Source: Hyphomicrobium sp.
GTDB lineage: Bacteria > Pseudomonadota > Alphaproteobacteria > Rhizobiales > Hyphomicrobiaceae
Assembly: GCA_019751875.1 (NCBI GenBank)
Contig: JAIEMV010000001.1
Location: forward strand, 399,991-463,990
Direction of reading: 5' to 3'
DNA: 64,000 bases
Shown one piece after another: positions 26,531 to 35,741 of the stretch. The notes beneath the pieces were generated by a model. That model had not been told where the DNA came from. It ran no database searches and saw only the letters and a list, made by a program, of their open reading frames with translations. The position numbers and the translations under genes are program-made. The number at the start of each line of letters is the position of its first letter. Position 1 is the stretch's first letter.

Positions 26531-26563
26531 AGACCGGAGTACGCCCCCCGGCGCCTCCGGTCT
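26531..26563 (-). terminator. Intrinsic terminator after gcrA
   Basis: Stem AGACCGGAG (26531-26539) / CTCCGGTCT (26555-26563). On the minus strand it is followed by TTTTCTTTTTT, a good U-tract for the leftward gcrA transcript. Confidence 0.8.
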
Positions 26564-26615
26564 TCTCCCCCCTCTACCCGTGGGACCGGCAAATTCCTTC
26601 CGCCGCGGAGCGTAC

Positions 26616-27188
26616 TCAGCTGCCCGCGGTTTCTTTCTCCGTCGCCTGCTCGACCGTGATGGCTGGAACCATCGGCTCTGAGACATCGCGGTCGCGGCGT
26701 CGGGCCTGCGGTGGCTGGAAGGCACGGCGGGCGTGGAATTCGCAGTAGGGCAGGCCCGCCACCTTCTGCTTGCCGCAAAAGTGGAAATCGGCCAGTTGCG
26801 GATCGCCGATCGGCCAACGGCAATGGCACTCGAGCAGGGTCTGGATCGACTTGCGCTCGGCTATCGGGATATCGAGTTCTTCAGCAGAGGGCTGGAACGG
26901 TTCGGCCTGATAGATTTGCTGGAGTGGGGAATTCGGGGCAGCTGGGAAGCGATTGCCCTTGGGCATCATCCGCTTGTTGCCGGCGATAGGGCCGTTCGCC
27001 GGACGCGGGCGGGGCCGATGTGATTTCATGCGAGAGGTCGTTGCGCGGCCGGAGAGGCCAAGACGGTGGACTTTGCCAATCACCGCGTTGCGGGTGACGC
27101 CACCGAGGCGGCTGGCGATCTGGCTGGCGCTCAGCCCTTCCGACCATAGCTTCTTCAGCTGTTCGACGCGCTCATCGTTCCAGCTCAT
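26616..27188 (-). CDS. gcrA: GcrA cell-cycle regulator
   Basis: This 190-residue GcrA is the alphaproteobacterial transcription factor that binds sigma-70 RNA polymerase and CcrM-methylated GANTC promoters. The N-terminal DNA-binding region is MSWNDERVEQLKKLWSEG followed by LSASQIASRLGGVTRNAVI and GKVHRLGLSGR, nearly invariant in the family. The middle is basic and disordered. The C-terminal sigma-binding domain has CRWPIGDP, FHFCGK and PYCEFHARRAF. ATG 27188 matches the family start and has GGAG upstream; a longer frame to 27428 is not coding-like. Confidence 0.95.
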   Translation of the reverse strand: MSWNDERVEQLKKLWSEGLSASQIASRLGGVTRNAVIGKVHRLGLSGRATTSRMKSHRPRPRPANGPIAGNKRMMPKGNRFPAAPNSPLQQIYQAEPFQPSAEELDIPIAERKSIQTLLECHCRWPIGDPQLADFHFCGKQKVAGLPYCEFHARRAFQPPQARRRDRDVSEPMVPAITVEQATEKETAGS

Positions 27189-27753
27189 GACTTGAAGCTC
27201 CATGATAACATACCCCCTGGCCGCGCCGCGGCCACGAAGGCGCGCGCCGGCATTGATGGGTCTCGTCCCGAATCTGGAGCCACTGCCGGAGCGCACGATT
27301 GCGCGACGGAGGACGCCGGAACTGAGGCGATGACCGCGAACTAACGCTTGACTGAGAGACGCCTGGACAAACGCACGCGAACTTACGGGAGGCGTTACAA
27401 CACTGCCTCGCTTACGCGTGCCGGGCACGAAACTTACAAAGGGTCGCGGGATACGCGCGACATGTCGTGGCCGGACAGGCAGAAGGTACTACGAGTAGAT
27501 TCCCGCCTACAAGGTGAGCCCATGTTCTGGGCGGGTGTTGACTTGGACAAGTGGCTTGGGGGCCACACAGCGATTCGCCGGAGGGCCGTTTTTGGGGGCT
27601 TTGGGGTCGCCATCCCCGAAAAACACATTCGAAAAATACGAATCACACACCGGTGTGGCGCGTTGACAGCCGGGTCCCGTCAAAGTACCAATTTCGTCCA
27701 CCGGCCGCCCGAACAGGCGGCCTTTTTGATTTTTTGGGTTAGGGGGAACCGCG
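27189..27753. other. Divergent gcrA-argD intergenic region
   Basis: 565 bases without a supported gene. It holds three GANTC sites (27498, 27572, 27640), a hairpin-forming GTGGC...GCCAC near 27551, a CACACCGGTGTG palindrome near 27645, and an intrinsic terminator at 27703-27730. The terminator sits only 24 bases before argD, so a short leader RNA or a small RNA may end here. Confidence 0.5.
27703..27730 (+). terminator. Intrinsic terminator or attenuator just upstream of argD
   Basis: GGCCGCC (27703-27709) / GGCGGCC (27716-27722) with loop CGAACA, followed by TTTTTGATTTTTT. No gene ends upstream on this strand, so it terminates either an unseen small RNA or the argD leader. Confidence 0.65.
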
Positions 27754-28989
27754 ATGGCTGAGCCGCGCGTGGCTCCAATGCCGGTCCGGGCTGATACGGG
27801 CGGAGGTACCCCTTCCGCTGCCGTGATGGGGACGTACGCCCGGCAGAACCTTGTGTTCGCGCGAGGTGAAGGGTCCTGGCTCTATACGGACGCCGGTGAC
27901 GCCTATCTGGATTTTGCGTCCGGCGTCGCGGTGAATGCTCTGGGGCATGCGCATCCCCGGCTCGTTGCGGCGCTCACCGAGCAGGCCGGCAAACTCTGGC
28001 ACACGTCGAACCTGTATCGGGTCGCGGGACAAGAGGCGCTCGCCGAGAGACTCGTCGAGGTCACATTCGCGGACAAGGTTTTCTTCTGCAATTCCGGCGC
28101 AGAAGCCTGCGAAGGGGCGATCAAAACGGCGCGGCGCTATCACTACGTCAACGGCGCGGCTGAACGCTGGCGCATCATCACGTTCGAAGGTGCGTTTCAC
28201 GGGCGCACGCTGGCGACGATCGCAGCCGGCGGAAATCCGAAGTATCTGGAAGGCTTTGGTGAACCTGTCAGTGGCTTCGACCAGGTGCCGTTCGGCGATC
28301 TGGAAGCCGTGCAAAACATGATCTGCCACGAGACGGCTGCGATCATGATCGAGCCGGTGCAGGGCGAGGGCGGCGTTCGGCCTGCATCAGACGCGTTCCT
28401 GCGCGATCTCCGCGCGCTGTGCGACGATCACGGGCTGCTTCTCATCATGGATGAAGTGCAGAGCGGTGTCGGCCGCACGGGCAAGTTATTCGCCCACGAG
28501 TGGTCGGGTATCACACCAGACATCATGGCCATTGCCAAAGGCATCGGCGGCGGGTTTCCGGTCGGAGCGTTCTTGGCGACCGAAGATGCCGCCAAGGGCA
28601 TGACGCCCGGTACGCACGGATCGACCTTCGGCGGCAATCCGCTGGCGACGGCTGTCGGCGTCGCGGTTCTTGATACCGTGCTCGAGCCGGGTTTTCTCGA
28701 CACGGTCCTCCAGCGTGCAAACCGGCTCTCGCAAGGCCTTGCGCAATTGAAGGATGAGTTTCCCGGCATCGTGCTTGAGGTGCGAGGTAAAGGCCTTTTG
28801 GCCGGTGTCAAACTTGCACCCCCCGTCGCCGATGCGGTCAAGGCTGTGATCGGGGAAAAACTGCTAGCCGTCAGCGCAGGGGAGAACGTGATGCGCGTTT
28901 TGCCGCCGCTCAATGTCTCCGATGCCGAGATCGCCGATGGGCTGTCCCGGATGCGCCGCGCGTTCGCCCAGCTTTCCGCCAACTCCTAA
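27754..28989 (+). CDS. argD: Acetylornithine aminotransferase
   Basis: This 411-residue class III PLP enzyme makes N-acetylornithine in arginine synthesis. It shows [20 protein letters not shown] at the N-terminus, the [15 protein letters not shown] block, the FHGRT substrate/PLP motif, [10 protein letters not shown]-like sequence ([11 protein letters not shown]), [15 protein letters not shown] and the Schiff-base lysine in [20 protein letters not shown] is the ribosome-binding site. It is followed 32 bases later by argF, the usual alphaproteobacterial argD-argF pair. Confidence 0.93.
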   Translation: MAEPRVAPMPVRADTGGGTPSAAVMGTYARQNLVFARGEGSWLYTDAGDAYLDFASGVAVNALGHAHPRLVAALTEQAGKLWHTSNLYRVAGQEALAERLVEVTFADKVFFCNSGAEACEGAIKTARRYHYVNGAAERWRIITFEGAFHGRTLATIAAGGNPKYLEGFGEPVSGFDQVPFGDLEAVQNMICHETAAIMIEPVQGEGGVRPASDAFLRDLRALCDDHGLLLIMDEVQSGVGRTGKLFAHEWSGITPDIMAIAKGIGGGFPVGAFLATEDAAKGMTPGTHGSTFGGNPLATAVGVAVLDTVLEPGFLDTVLQRANRLSQGLAQLKDEFPGIVLEVRGKGLLAGVKLAPPVADAVKAVIGEKLLAVSAGENVMRVLPPLNVSDAEIADGLSRMRRAFAQLSANS

Positions 28990-29021
28990 GTTTCCAACAT
29001 AACGCACAAGGCGCTTCGACA

Positions 29022-29957
29022 ATGGCTAAGGCCAACGCCGTGAGACATTTTCTCGATATCGACCGGCTCGATTCCAAGACGCTACGGCGCATGATCGACA
29101 ACGCGCACGATATGAAAAAGGCCGGCCGCAAGGTGCCGGCGAAAATGCGGCCCAAGGGCATCGAAGATAAAGTTCTGATCCTCATTTTCGAGAAGCCTTC
29201 GACGCGGACGCGCGTGTCGTTCGATATCGCCATGCGGCAGCTCGGCGGTACGACGCTGGCTCTCAATCATACCGATTTGCAGCTGGGGCGCGGCGAAAGC
29301 ATCGCCGATACTGCGCGCGTGCTGTCGCGGTACGGAGATGCCATCATGATCCGCGCCAACAAGCACGAAACGCTTCTCGAGCTTGCCGAGCATGCGACGA
29401 TCCCGGTGATCAACGGGCTCACCGACAAGACGCATCCATGCCAGATCATGGCTGACATCATGACCTTCGAGGAACACCTGGGGCCGATCAAAGGGCGGAC
29501 CGTGGCGTGGGTGGGCGATGGCAACAACGTCGCCGTTTCGTGGATGCACGCCGCGGCGCGCTTCGGTTTCAACCTCAGGCTCGCGTGCCCCGAAGAACTC
29601 ATGCCGGCGAAACTCTATCTGGACTGGGCCAAGAAAGAGAAGGCCGATATCGCTGTCGGCACCGACCCAGTACGGGCAGTCAAGGGCGCTGACTGCGTCG
29701 TCACCGACACATGGGTGTCGATGGGCGACACGGACGCACAGCGGCGCAAGCAAATCCTGAAACCTTATGCCGTGACCGACGGTTTGATGGCCAAGGCCGC
29801 AAAGGACGCCATCTTCATGCATTGCCTGCCGGCCTATCGCGGGCACGAGGTGAGCCAGAGTGTGCTGGAAGGTCCCCAGTCTGTGATCTTCGACGAGGCC
29901 GAGAACCGATTGCACGCGCAGAAGGGTGTGCTCGCCTGGTGTTTCGGCGTGGATTGA
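29022..29957 (+). CDS. argF: Ornithine carbamoyltransferase
   Basis: This 311-residue enzyme forms citrulline from ornithine and carbamoyl phosphate. The carbamoyl-phosphate motif [11 protein letters not shown] (about 54-64) and the HPCQ motif (THPCQIMAD) are present, as are the WVGDGNNV loop, [10 protein letters not shown] and the C-terminal HCLPAYRG (ornithine/catalytic Cys). Length is normal. It lies between argD and hslO, separated from the chaperone by 13 bases. Confidence 0.95.
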   Translation: MAKANAVRHFLDIDRLDSKTLRRMIDNAHDMKKAGRKVPAKMRPKGIEDKVLILIFEKPSTRTRVSFDIAMRQLGGTTLALNHTDLQLGRGESIADTARVLSRYGDAIMIRANKHETLLELAEHATIPVINGLTDKTHPCQIMADIMTFEEHLGPIKGRTVAWVGDGNNVAVSWMHAAARFGFNLRLACPEELMPAKLYLDWAKKEKADIAVGTDPVRAVKGADCVVTDTWVSMGDTDAQRRKQILKPYAVTDGLMAKAAKDAIFMHCLPAYRGHEVSQSVLEGPQSVIFDEAENRLHAQKGVLAWCFGVD

Positions 29958-29970
29958 AAAGCAAGAGCCC

Positions 29971-30903
29971 ATGGCAGGTTCCGAGACGAGCACCGGCAGA
30001 ACTCCAGGACAGACGGTCCAGGGGGCAGACGATCTCGTCGTGCCGTTCTCGACCGATAAATCCGGTATTCGCGGGCGTGTCGTGCGCATGGGCGGCGTGG
30101 TCGATACGATCTTGTCGCGCCATGATTATCCCGAGGCCGTCAGCGAAGCGCTCGGTCAGGCACTGGCGTTAACGGCGATGCTCGGGCAGCCACTGAAGCC
30201 TGGCGGGCGCCTTGGCTTTCAAACGCGGACCGATGGGCCGATCCGGTTTCTGCTCGCCGACTACGAGGCTCCGGGGCGATTGCGCGGATACGCGAGTTTC
30301 GATGCGGACGCCATCGCGGCCATGGGTTCACGACCGAAGCAAGGTGACCTGATCGGCAGCGGCCACATGGCGATGACGCTTGAAAGGGTTGGCGAGGATG
30401 ATCGCTATCAGGGCATTGTCGCGCTCGAGGGGCAAAGTCTCGGAGCGGCAGCGCTGACGTACTTCCGGCAATCAGAACAGCTGCCGAGCTATGTGCGTCT
30501 CGCGGTGGCTCGGCATCGTGTTCAAGGCGACGACAGATGGCATTGGCGCGCGGGTGGGCTACTGATCCAGCATCCGACAGCTGATGTCGAAGACAACGAC
30601 AGTCCGTCCGCACCACCGGAACAGGAGAACTGGCAGCGGGCGCGCATTCTGGCGGCGAGCGTCGAGGATCACGAGTTGATCGATCCGATGCTGTCGGCCG
30701 AGCGGCTTCTGTTTCGACTGTTCAACGAAGAAGACGTGCGGGTCTTCAAAGGTCAGATGCTCGATGCAAGCTGCCGGTGTTCGCGCGAGCGTGTGCAGAT
30801 GTTCCTGACGCGGTTCTCGGAGGAGGATCTGGCAGGCCTCCGCGACCCCGACGGCAGCATCTCCGTCACGTGCGAGTTCTGCAACACGAAGTATAGTTTT
30901 TAG
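29971..30903 (+). CDS. hslO: Redox-regulated chaperone Hsp33
   Basis: This 310-residue Hsp33 is activated by oxidation of its zinc-binding cysteines and holds unfolding proteins. The N-terminal domain has the ATMLGQPLKPGGRLGFQTR-like block (seen as TAMLGQPLKPGGRLGFQ). The C-terminal redox switch shows DASCRCSRERV and CEFCNTKYSF, giving the CxC...CxxC pattern. ATG 29971 agrees with the family length. The argD-argF-hslO order is common in Hyphomicrobiales. Confidence 0.92.
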   Translation: MAGSETSTGRTPGQTVQGADDLVVPFSTDKSGIRGRVVRMGGVVDTILSRHDYPEAVSEALGQALALTAMLGQPLKPGGRLGFQTRTDGPIRFLLADYEAPGRLRGYASFDADAIAAMGSRPKQGDLIGSGHMAMTLERVGEDDRYQGIVALEGQSLGAAALTYFRQSEQLPSYVRLAVARHRVQGDDRWHWRAGGLLIQHPTADVEDNDSPSAPPEQENWQRARILAASVEDHELIDPMLSAERLLFRLFNEEDVRVFKGQMLDASCRCSRERVQMFLTRFSEEDLAGLRDPDGSISVTCEFCNTKYSF

Positions 30904-30905
30904 TG

Positions 30906-30946
30906 GCGCCTTTCGACACGCCTGCGGCGCGCCGGCCGGAAGGCGC
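30906..30946. repeat. Palindromic element between converging genes
   Basis: Near-palindrome with outer arms GCGCCTT / AAGGCGC and a GC-rich middle containing GCCGGCCGG. It closely resembles the element at 55864-55905. It may act as a terminator for hslO and the converging regulator gene. Confidence 0.45.
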
Positions 30947-30964
30947 GGAGGTGAATTGCGGCTT

Positions 30965-31753
30965 CTACTCCTCGCGTTCGCGGGCGTAGCTGATGATGGA
31001 GAGGAAGCGGATCGGGAGCTTCACCAGTTCTTCCGGGCCGTGCGGGGCATCGGCGTCGAAGAAGAGGCTGTCACCGGGGAGCATCGTGTAGAGCTTGTCG
31101 CCGTGGCGGTATACGACCTCGCCTTCAAGCATATACAGGAACTCAAGCCCCGAGTGCTGGAAGAGCGGGAAGACATCCGATTTCTCCGTCAGCGTGATCA
31201 TATACGGCTCGACGACGAGGCCCGTGGCATTGCCGCCGGAGAAGCCGAGGAGCTGGTACTGGTGGCCGGCCCGGGTGCCGCGGCGTTCGATGACGAGACC
31301 CTGGCCGGCGCGGACGAAGACCGCATCGCGCTTTTCTTCGAAACGGCGAAACAGGGCGGTGACCGGGACACCCAGGGCGCGCGAGAGGCGCTGGAGTGTG
31401 GTCAGGGATGCTGAGGTGACGCCGTTCTCGATCTTCGACAGCATGCCGAGCGAGAGACCGGTGGCGCGTGCGAGATCCGAGACGGTGATCCCGAGTTTCT
31501 TACGGAAGGCGCGGACTTCGCGGCCGATGGCGACTTCGAGGACATTGTCGCGCGCGCCGGACAGCGCATGAGGGTCCTGACTGTCCAGGGCGACGGGGAG
31601 GTCGGCCTCGTCCCCATCATCGATGTCGTCTGTCCGTTCGGCGGTTTGGATGTCGCCGTGTTCGTCTTGAGGGCGGCGCTGCTTGTGCGGAGACGGAAGG
31701 GGGTTCGAATGGCCTCCGTTTTTCTTTGTGACCGGCTCCGAAACTTTTTTCAT
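30965..31753 (-). CDS. XRE-family regulator with C-terminal cupin domain
   Basis: This 262-residue protein has an acidic disordered N-terminus (about 1-70), an XRE helix-turn-helix (VGREVRAFRKKLG-type, seen as IGREVRAFRKKLGITVSDLA then GLSLGMLSKIENG) and a cupin fold (FPLFQHSGLEFLYMLEG ... LYTMLPGDSLFFD). This PuuR-like class senses a small metabolite through the cupin and usually represses amine or amino acid catabolism. ATG 31753 overlaps the mgdD stop by ATGA, so it is co-translated with NMG dehydrogenase and is the best candidate regulator of the cluster. The ligand is unknown; methylated amino acids are a guess. Confidence 0.87.
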   Translation of the reverse strand: MKKVSEPVTKKNGGHSNPLPSPHKQRRPQDEHGDIQTAERTDDIDDGDEADLPVALDSQDPHALSGARDNVLEVAIGREVRAFRKKLGITVSDLARATGLSLGMLSKIENGVTSASLTTLQRLSRALGVPVTALFRRFEEKRDAVFVRAGQGLVIERRGTRAGHQYQLLGFSGGNATGLVVEPYMITLTEKSDVFPLFQHSGLEFLYMLEGEVVYRHGDKLYTMLPGDSLFFDADAPHGPEELVKLPIRFLSIISYAREREE

Positions 31754-32454
31754 CCGCTTTCCAGATTTCTCAAAACAGTCCGACACGCAATTGTGCTGCC
31801 GAATTCTTGGGCAGCATCGGTCAAGCAGTCAAAGAAGTACAAGGCCGAAGCGCTATCGGCAAGAATGTGAAAAGCAGGTGTGTCACGAATGTCCGCCCTC
31901 GTCACAATGGCAGAGAGCTTTGCGACAGACGTCTGGGCGATCGATAGATCGGGAAACTTCGCCAGCCGAAGATCGACGCCGCAGATTTTCGCAAACATTT
32001 CCGGGGCCTTGGCTCCGCTGACGACGAACCAGGCATGGCTGTCGGAACGCAGCAGCGGGTATGTGCGCTCGCCGTCATCGAGGCGCCAAGTGTCGTGGAG
32101 ACCCTGCAGCCGTCCGTTATCGCCGGCCAGCGGCGACAAGAGGATGACTTCACTGGCGGCCAAGACGAGGCAAAGACCGCCGTCGGGCTGACGATAGGCG
32201 CGGTTGGGTATCGCTTCCAGCACAATGCCTCGCTTCTGCATCGCGGAGATCGTTTCGCGGCCTTTGAAGCCGAGGCGGGGCAACGGCGACAAATCCGTGA
32301 TCGCGAGATGGCGCGCGCCTTCAACCGTGCCGAGACCATCGGCGATGGCGATGTCTTCGAGCGCCGTCCATCGGGCGTCAGCTTTTTCAAGGGCGAGGCG
32401 GAGCGGTGTGCGGCGCAGGTGCTGGTCGGGCGCAGTCATATTTGGTGTCGTCAT
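31750..32454 (-). CDS. mgdD: N-methylglutamate dehydrogenase subunit D (SoxG-like)
   Basis: This 234-residue gamma-subunit-like protein of the heterotetrameric sarcosine oxidase family shows RLGFKGRETISAMQKRGI, then the conserved P-N-R-A segment (AIPNRAYRQPDGG) and LRSDSHAWFVVSG, matching SoxG. The gene set mgdABCD oxidises N-methylglutamate to glutamate and formaldehyde (as methylene-tetrahydrofolate or bound formaldehyde) with electrons to the respiratory chain. It lies 15 bases after mgdC, with ATGA coupling to the XRE-cupin gene. SoxG of a sarcosine oxidase is the alternative, but the adjacent mgsABC and gmaS argue for NMG dehydrogenase. Confidence 0.8.
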   Translation of the reverse strand: MTTPNMTAPDQHLRRTPLRLALEKADARWTALEDIAIADGLGTVEGARHLAITDLSPLPRLGFKGRETISAMQKRGIVLEAIPNRAYRQPDGGLCLVLAASEVILLSPLAGDNGRLQGLHDTWRLDDGERTYPLLRSDSHAWFVVSGAKAPEMFAKICGVDLRLAKFPDLSIAQTSVAKLSAIVTRADIRDTPAFHILADSASALYFFDCLTDAAQEFGSTIACRTVLRNLESG

Positions 32455-32469
32455 GTGCGGGCGTCCATC

Positions 32470-35376
32470 TCACAGTTCTTGGCGCGCATTGTCGGGATCG
32501 TAGAACGGCGTCGGCACGACTTCGGCCGAGACCATCACGCCATCGACGCGGATTTCAAACCGCTGGCCGACATCTGTCATATCGAGGGGCAGGTAGGCGA
32601 GGCCCACAACCTTGCCAAGCGTGGGCGATTTCACCACCGACGTGATGCGGCCAACGATCTGTCCACCGCGGATCACCAGATGGCATTCCTTGGGCACAGG
32701 GGCCGAACTGTCTATGACGGTGAACCCGACCAACTTACGGGTGATCCCTTTGGCGGCCTGCATTTCGATCGAGCGCTTGCCGACGTAGAACGCCTTCTTC
32801 TTCGCCAGCGCCCAATCCATGCCGGCTTCGATCGGATTGGTGAGGCCGTCGGTGTCCTGGCCGACGATGATGTGGCCTTTCTCGAGACGCAAAATGCGCT
32901 GTGCCTCGACGCCGAACGGTTTCAGACCATGCGGTTTGCCCGCTGCCATGAGCGTATCCCAAAGCGCTTCGCCGTAGCCTGCGGGGCAGTGGATTTCGTA
33001 GCCCGCCTCGCCGACGAAGCCCACCCGGAGGATGCGGACCGGAATACCGGCGAGCGTGCCCGTGCGAACGCCCATGTACGGGAATGCGTCCTTGGAAAAG
33101 TCGATGTCGGTTGCCAGGGATTGAACGATGGCGCGGGCCTTGGGACCGGCAAGGTTGACCGCCGAGTAGGCCGCCGTGACGTTGGCGACGTCGACGTCCA
33201 TCTTCCATTGCACGTTGAACCACGTCATGGCGCGGTATACTTGATCGACACCGCTGGTGGTGGCGGTGACGTAATAGTGGTTCGGCGCGAGGCGGCAGGC
33301 GACGCCGTCGTCGATCACGACACCGGCCATGTCCGTCATGAGCGTGTAACGCGCGCGGCCGACGGGCTGTTTTTCATAAGCCCACGTGTACATGCGGTCG
33401 ATGAAGGCCGCCGCATCCGGACCGCGGACGTCGAGGCCCCCGAGCGTCGACACGTCGATAAGCCCGGCGGCCGTGCGCACCGCGCGGACTTCATCTTCGA
33501 TGGCCCGTTGAGCGTCATCCTTGGCGCCGTAGTACGCGGGACGCATCCACAGACCAGCCGTCATGAACTGCGCGCCCAATTCCTCGTGGCGGCGGTGCAT
33601 TGATGTGAGCCGGGTTGGTTCGAACGCGCGACCCGCCATATGGGCAAACTTTTCCGGGACGAGCGGCGGACGGTAGGTGGTGGTGCCGATCGCCTCGAGC
33701 GGCTTGCCGGTGACGCCGCCAACGACGCGGATCGTGTTGAGATTCGCGTGCCGGCCCTGACTGGGCCCGAGGCCGGCGGTGGAGTAGCGCTTGACGAGCT
33801 GAATGTCGTCGTAGCCGTCCTTGACCGAGTTGATGATATCCTTGACCGTCAGGTCTTCATCGAAGTCGATGAATTCCTTGCCCTTGCCGCTCTTGAAGAT
33901 GGGGTAGGGGTGCGTGATGGCGGCCGCACCATGGTCCGTGATGTCGGGCGAGCCGACAGCGGGTTCGCCCTTGATGCGGCTTGCGGCGGCAGCGCCTGTG
34001 GCTTGCGCTTGGGTGGCGACCAGCTTGGGCGACCAAACTCCGGCGGCACTGCCCGCCAGCGAAACTCCGACGGGCGGGTTGACGGCCCGGTGCATCTGTA
34101 ATGCTTCGTCGAAGACGACCTTGGCGCCGGCGTGGCTTGCGAGGTTCAATGCGGGGGAGCAGCCGACAGAGATCAGCACGCAGTCGCAGGTGATCCAGTC
34201 GGTCACGTTCGATGTCTTGCCGTGACCCGTGATCGAGGCGACCCCAATGCTTTCGACGCGCAGATAGCCTTTTGCATCGACGAGGGTAGCGTTGTTGACG
34301 ATGCGGATGCCGCGCGCACGTGCCGCTTCTACGGCCGGAGCGGATGTGGTGCCGAGATCGACGATCGCTGCGACTTCGCCGCCGGCATCCAGCATATCGA
34401 GGGCGGCCTCGTAGCCGAATGCATTCGACGTTGCGATCACCGCGCGGTTTCCCGGACGCACGCCATACAAGCGCATCAGCCGCTGAGCGGCGGTGGCGAA
34501 CAGGATGCCGGGGCGGTCATTGTTGCGGAAGACGATCGGCTGATCGAAGCTTCCGGCTGCGACGATCGCTTCACGCGTGCGGATTTTGTAAAGCCGGTTG
34601 CCACCGATCGCTGCGACCCAGCCATCCGTGAAGAGGCCGGACACCACGGTTTCGGTGAGGATCGTCAGATTTGTCAGGCTCCGCGCTTTCGCAACGAGAT
34701 CACGGCGTAAGGTATCAGCGGCGTCGCGGCTGTCGCCGATGCGTCCGTAGAGAAGCGAGCCTCCAAGCTCCGACATCTCTTCGATGAGCAGCGTGTCTGC
34801 GCCGGCCTCAGCCGCCGCAATGGCCGCTTCAAGTCCGGCGGGGCCGGAGCCGATGACGACCACGTCCGCGAAGAGGTAGGACTTGTCATAGTACTTGTGT
34901 TCGGCGCGGGGATCGAGGGTGCCAAGCCCGGCCATGATGCGGATCGGGCGCTCGAAGTATTTCCAGATGCCGGCGGGGCGGAAGAAGGTTTTGTAATAGA
35001 ATCCGACGGGCAGGAATCGCGAGAAATAGTCCATGACCGAGAAGGCATCGCGTTCCAGCGAGCCAAGATGATTGATGGACTTGACCGCGAGCCCCGAAGA
35101 TATCGGGTGAAGGTCGGCACGGACGTTCGGTTCGTCGGCAACTTGGACGAGCGTGTTCGCGTCGAGGCCGTTCATCGTCAATGCGCCGCGCGGGCGGTGG
35201 TATTTGAATGAGCGCGAGAGCAGGACCTGGCCGGCCCCGTACAGCGCGGAGGCTATGGTGTCGCCGTGATAGCCGTTGAACAGCCGTCCATCGAAGGTGA
35301 ACGACATCGGCTTGGTGCGATCGATCAGGAGGCCGAAGCCGGGCTTGTCGATGCGGCCGGTCGAATGTCCGCTCAT
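32470..35376 (-). CDS. mgdC: N-methylglutamate dehydrogenase subunit C (SoxA-like)
   Basis: This 968-residue alpha-like subunit begins with a Fer2_4-type domain (FDGRLFNGYHGDTIASALYG) that lacks the cysteines for an iron-sulphur cluster, as in SoxA. An FAD/NAD Rossmann domain follows (DVVVIGSGPAGLEAAIAAAE at about 170, and NRAVIATSNAFGYEAALDML). The C-terminal third is a GcvT-like folate-binding aminomethyltransferase domain (FEPTRLTSMHRRHEELGAQF ... LEKGHIIVGQDTDG, NPIEAGMDWAL). It would pass the C1 unit to tetrahydrofolate. The start overlaps the mgdB stop by ATGA. Length is typical of the family. Confidence 0.88.
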   Translation of the reverse strand: MSGHSTGRIDKPGFGLLIDRTKPMSFTFDGRLFNGYHGDTIASALYGAGQVLLSRSFKYHRPRGALTMNGLDANTLVQVADEPNVRADLHPISSGLAVKSINHLGSLERDAFSVMDYFSRFLPVGFYYKTFFRPAGIWKYFERPIRIMAGLGTLDPRAEHKYYDKSYLFADVVVIGSGPAGLEAAIAAAEAGADTLLIEEMSELGGSLLYGRIGDSRDAADTLRRDLVAKARSLTNLTILTETVVSGLFTDGWVAAIGGNRLYKIRTREAIVAAGSFDQPIVFRNNDRPGILFATAAQRLMRLYGVRPGNRAVIATSNAFGYEAALDMLDAGGEVAAIVDLGTTSAPAVEAARARGIRIVNNATLVDAKGYLRVESIGVASITGHGKTSNVTDWITCDCVLISVGCSPALNLASHAGAKVVFDEALQMHRAVNPPVGVSLAGSAAGVWSPKLVATQAQATGAAAASRIKGEPAVGSPDITDHGAAAITHPYPIFKSGKGKEFIDFDEDLTVKDIINSVKDGYDDIQLVKRYSTAGLGPSQGRHANLNTIRVVGGVTGKPLEAIGTTTYRPPLVPEKFAHMAGRAFEPTRLTSMHRRHEELGAQFMTAGLWMRPAYYGAKDDAQRAIEDEVRAVRTAAGLIDVSTLGGLDVRGPDAAAFIDRMYTWAYEKQPVGRARYTLMTDMAGVVIDDGVACRLAPNHYYVTATTSGVDQVYRAMTWFNVQWKMDVDVANVTAAYSAVNLAGPKARAIVQSLATDIDFSKDAFPYMGVRTGTLAGIPVRILRVGFVGEAGYEIHCPAGYGEALWDTLMAAGKPHGLKPFGVEAQRILRLEKGHIIVGQDTDGLTNPIEAGMDWALAKKKAFYVGKRSIEMQAAKGITRKLVGFTVIDSSAPVPKECHLVIRGGQIVGRITSVVKSPTLGKVVGLAYLPLDMTDVGQRFEIRVDGVMVSAEVVPTPFYDPDNARQEL

Positions 35377-35729
35377 GTGGAGGTCGCTCCGGTGTCGGCG
35401 CCGCCGGTGACCGGTCTGGCTGCGGGTTCGGCTTCGTCCGGTGCAGTCGCAGTGCTCGCCGCCTGCTGGCGGGCGAGGAAAGCGTCGTAGGTCATCGTTT
35501 CAATGATCTCGTCGGTGATCGTGTTGCGACGGGCGACGAACCAAAAGTTGGTGGGTGCGTGCAGCCACCACTCGGTAATTTCGCCAGCGAGGTTCTCTTC
35601 CAGGAAGAGATACTCGGTCCATTCCGCATCGGTGGCGGTTGCCGGATCCGGCATCGGCTTCATCTCACCGCCCCATACAAATTCGGTGATGTTGCGCGGC
35701 CCGTTGAGCGGGCACTTCAGGATCTTCAC
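35373..35729 (-). CDS. mgdB: N-methylglutamate dehydrogenase subunit B (SoxD-like)
   Basis: This 118-residue delta-like small subunit shows CPLNGPRNITEFVWGGE at the N-terminus and WWLHAPTNFWFVARRNTITDEI in the core, the SoxD pattern. Sarcosine oxidase SoxD usually has a CPxCG zinc motif; here only the first cysteine remains, a difference I associate with the NMG dehydrogenase branch. The last 35 residues are Ala/Thr/Pro-rich. It lies between mgdA (12-base gap) and mgdC (ATGA overlap). Confidence 0.82.
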   Translation of the reverse strand: MKILKCPLNGPRNITEFVWGGEMKPMPDPATATDAEWTEYLFLEENLAGEITEWWLHAPTNFWFVARRNTITDEIIETMTYDAFLARQQAASTATAPDEAEPAARPVTGGADTGATST

Positions 35730-35741
35730 GGTATCTCTCCC

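Noticed and set aside
27348-27761. Open frame in the gcrA-argD gap
   Set aside because: Composition is not protein-like, no ribosome-binding site, and it runs through a terminator hairpin into argD.
32035-33603. Long plus-strand open frame opposite mgdC and mgdD
   Set aside because: Shadow of GC-rich coding DNA; Arg/His/Asp-rich composition and no recognisable motif.
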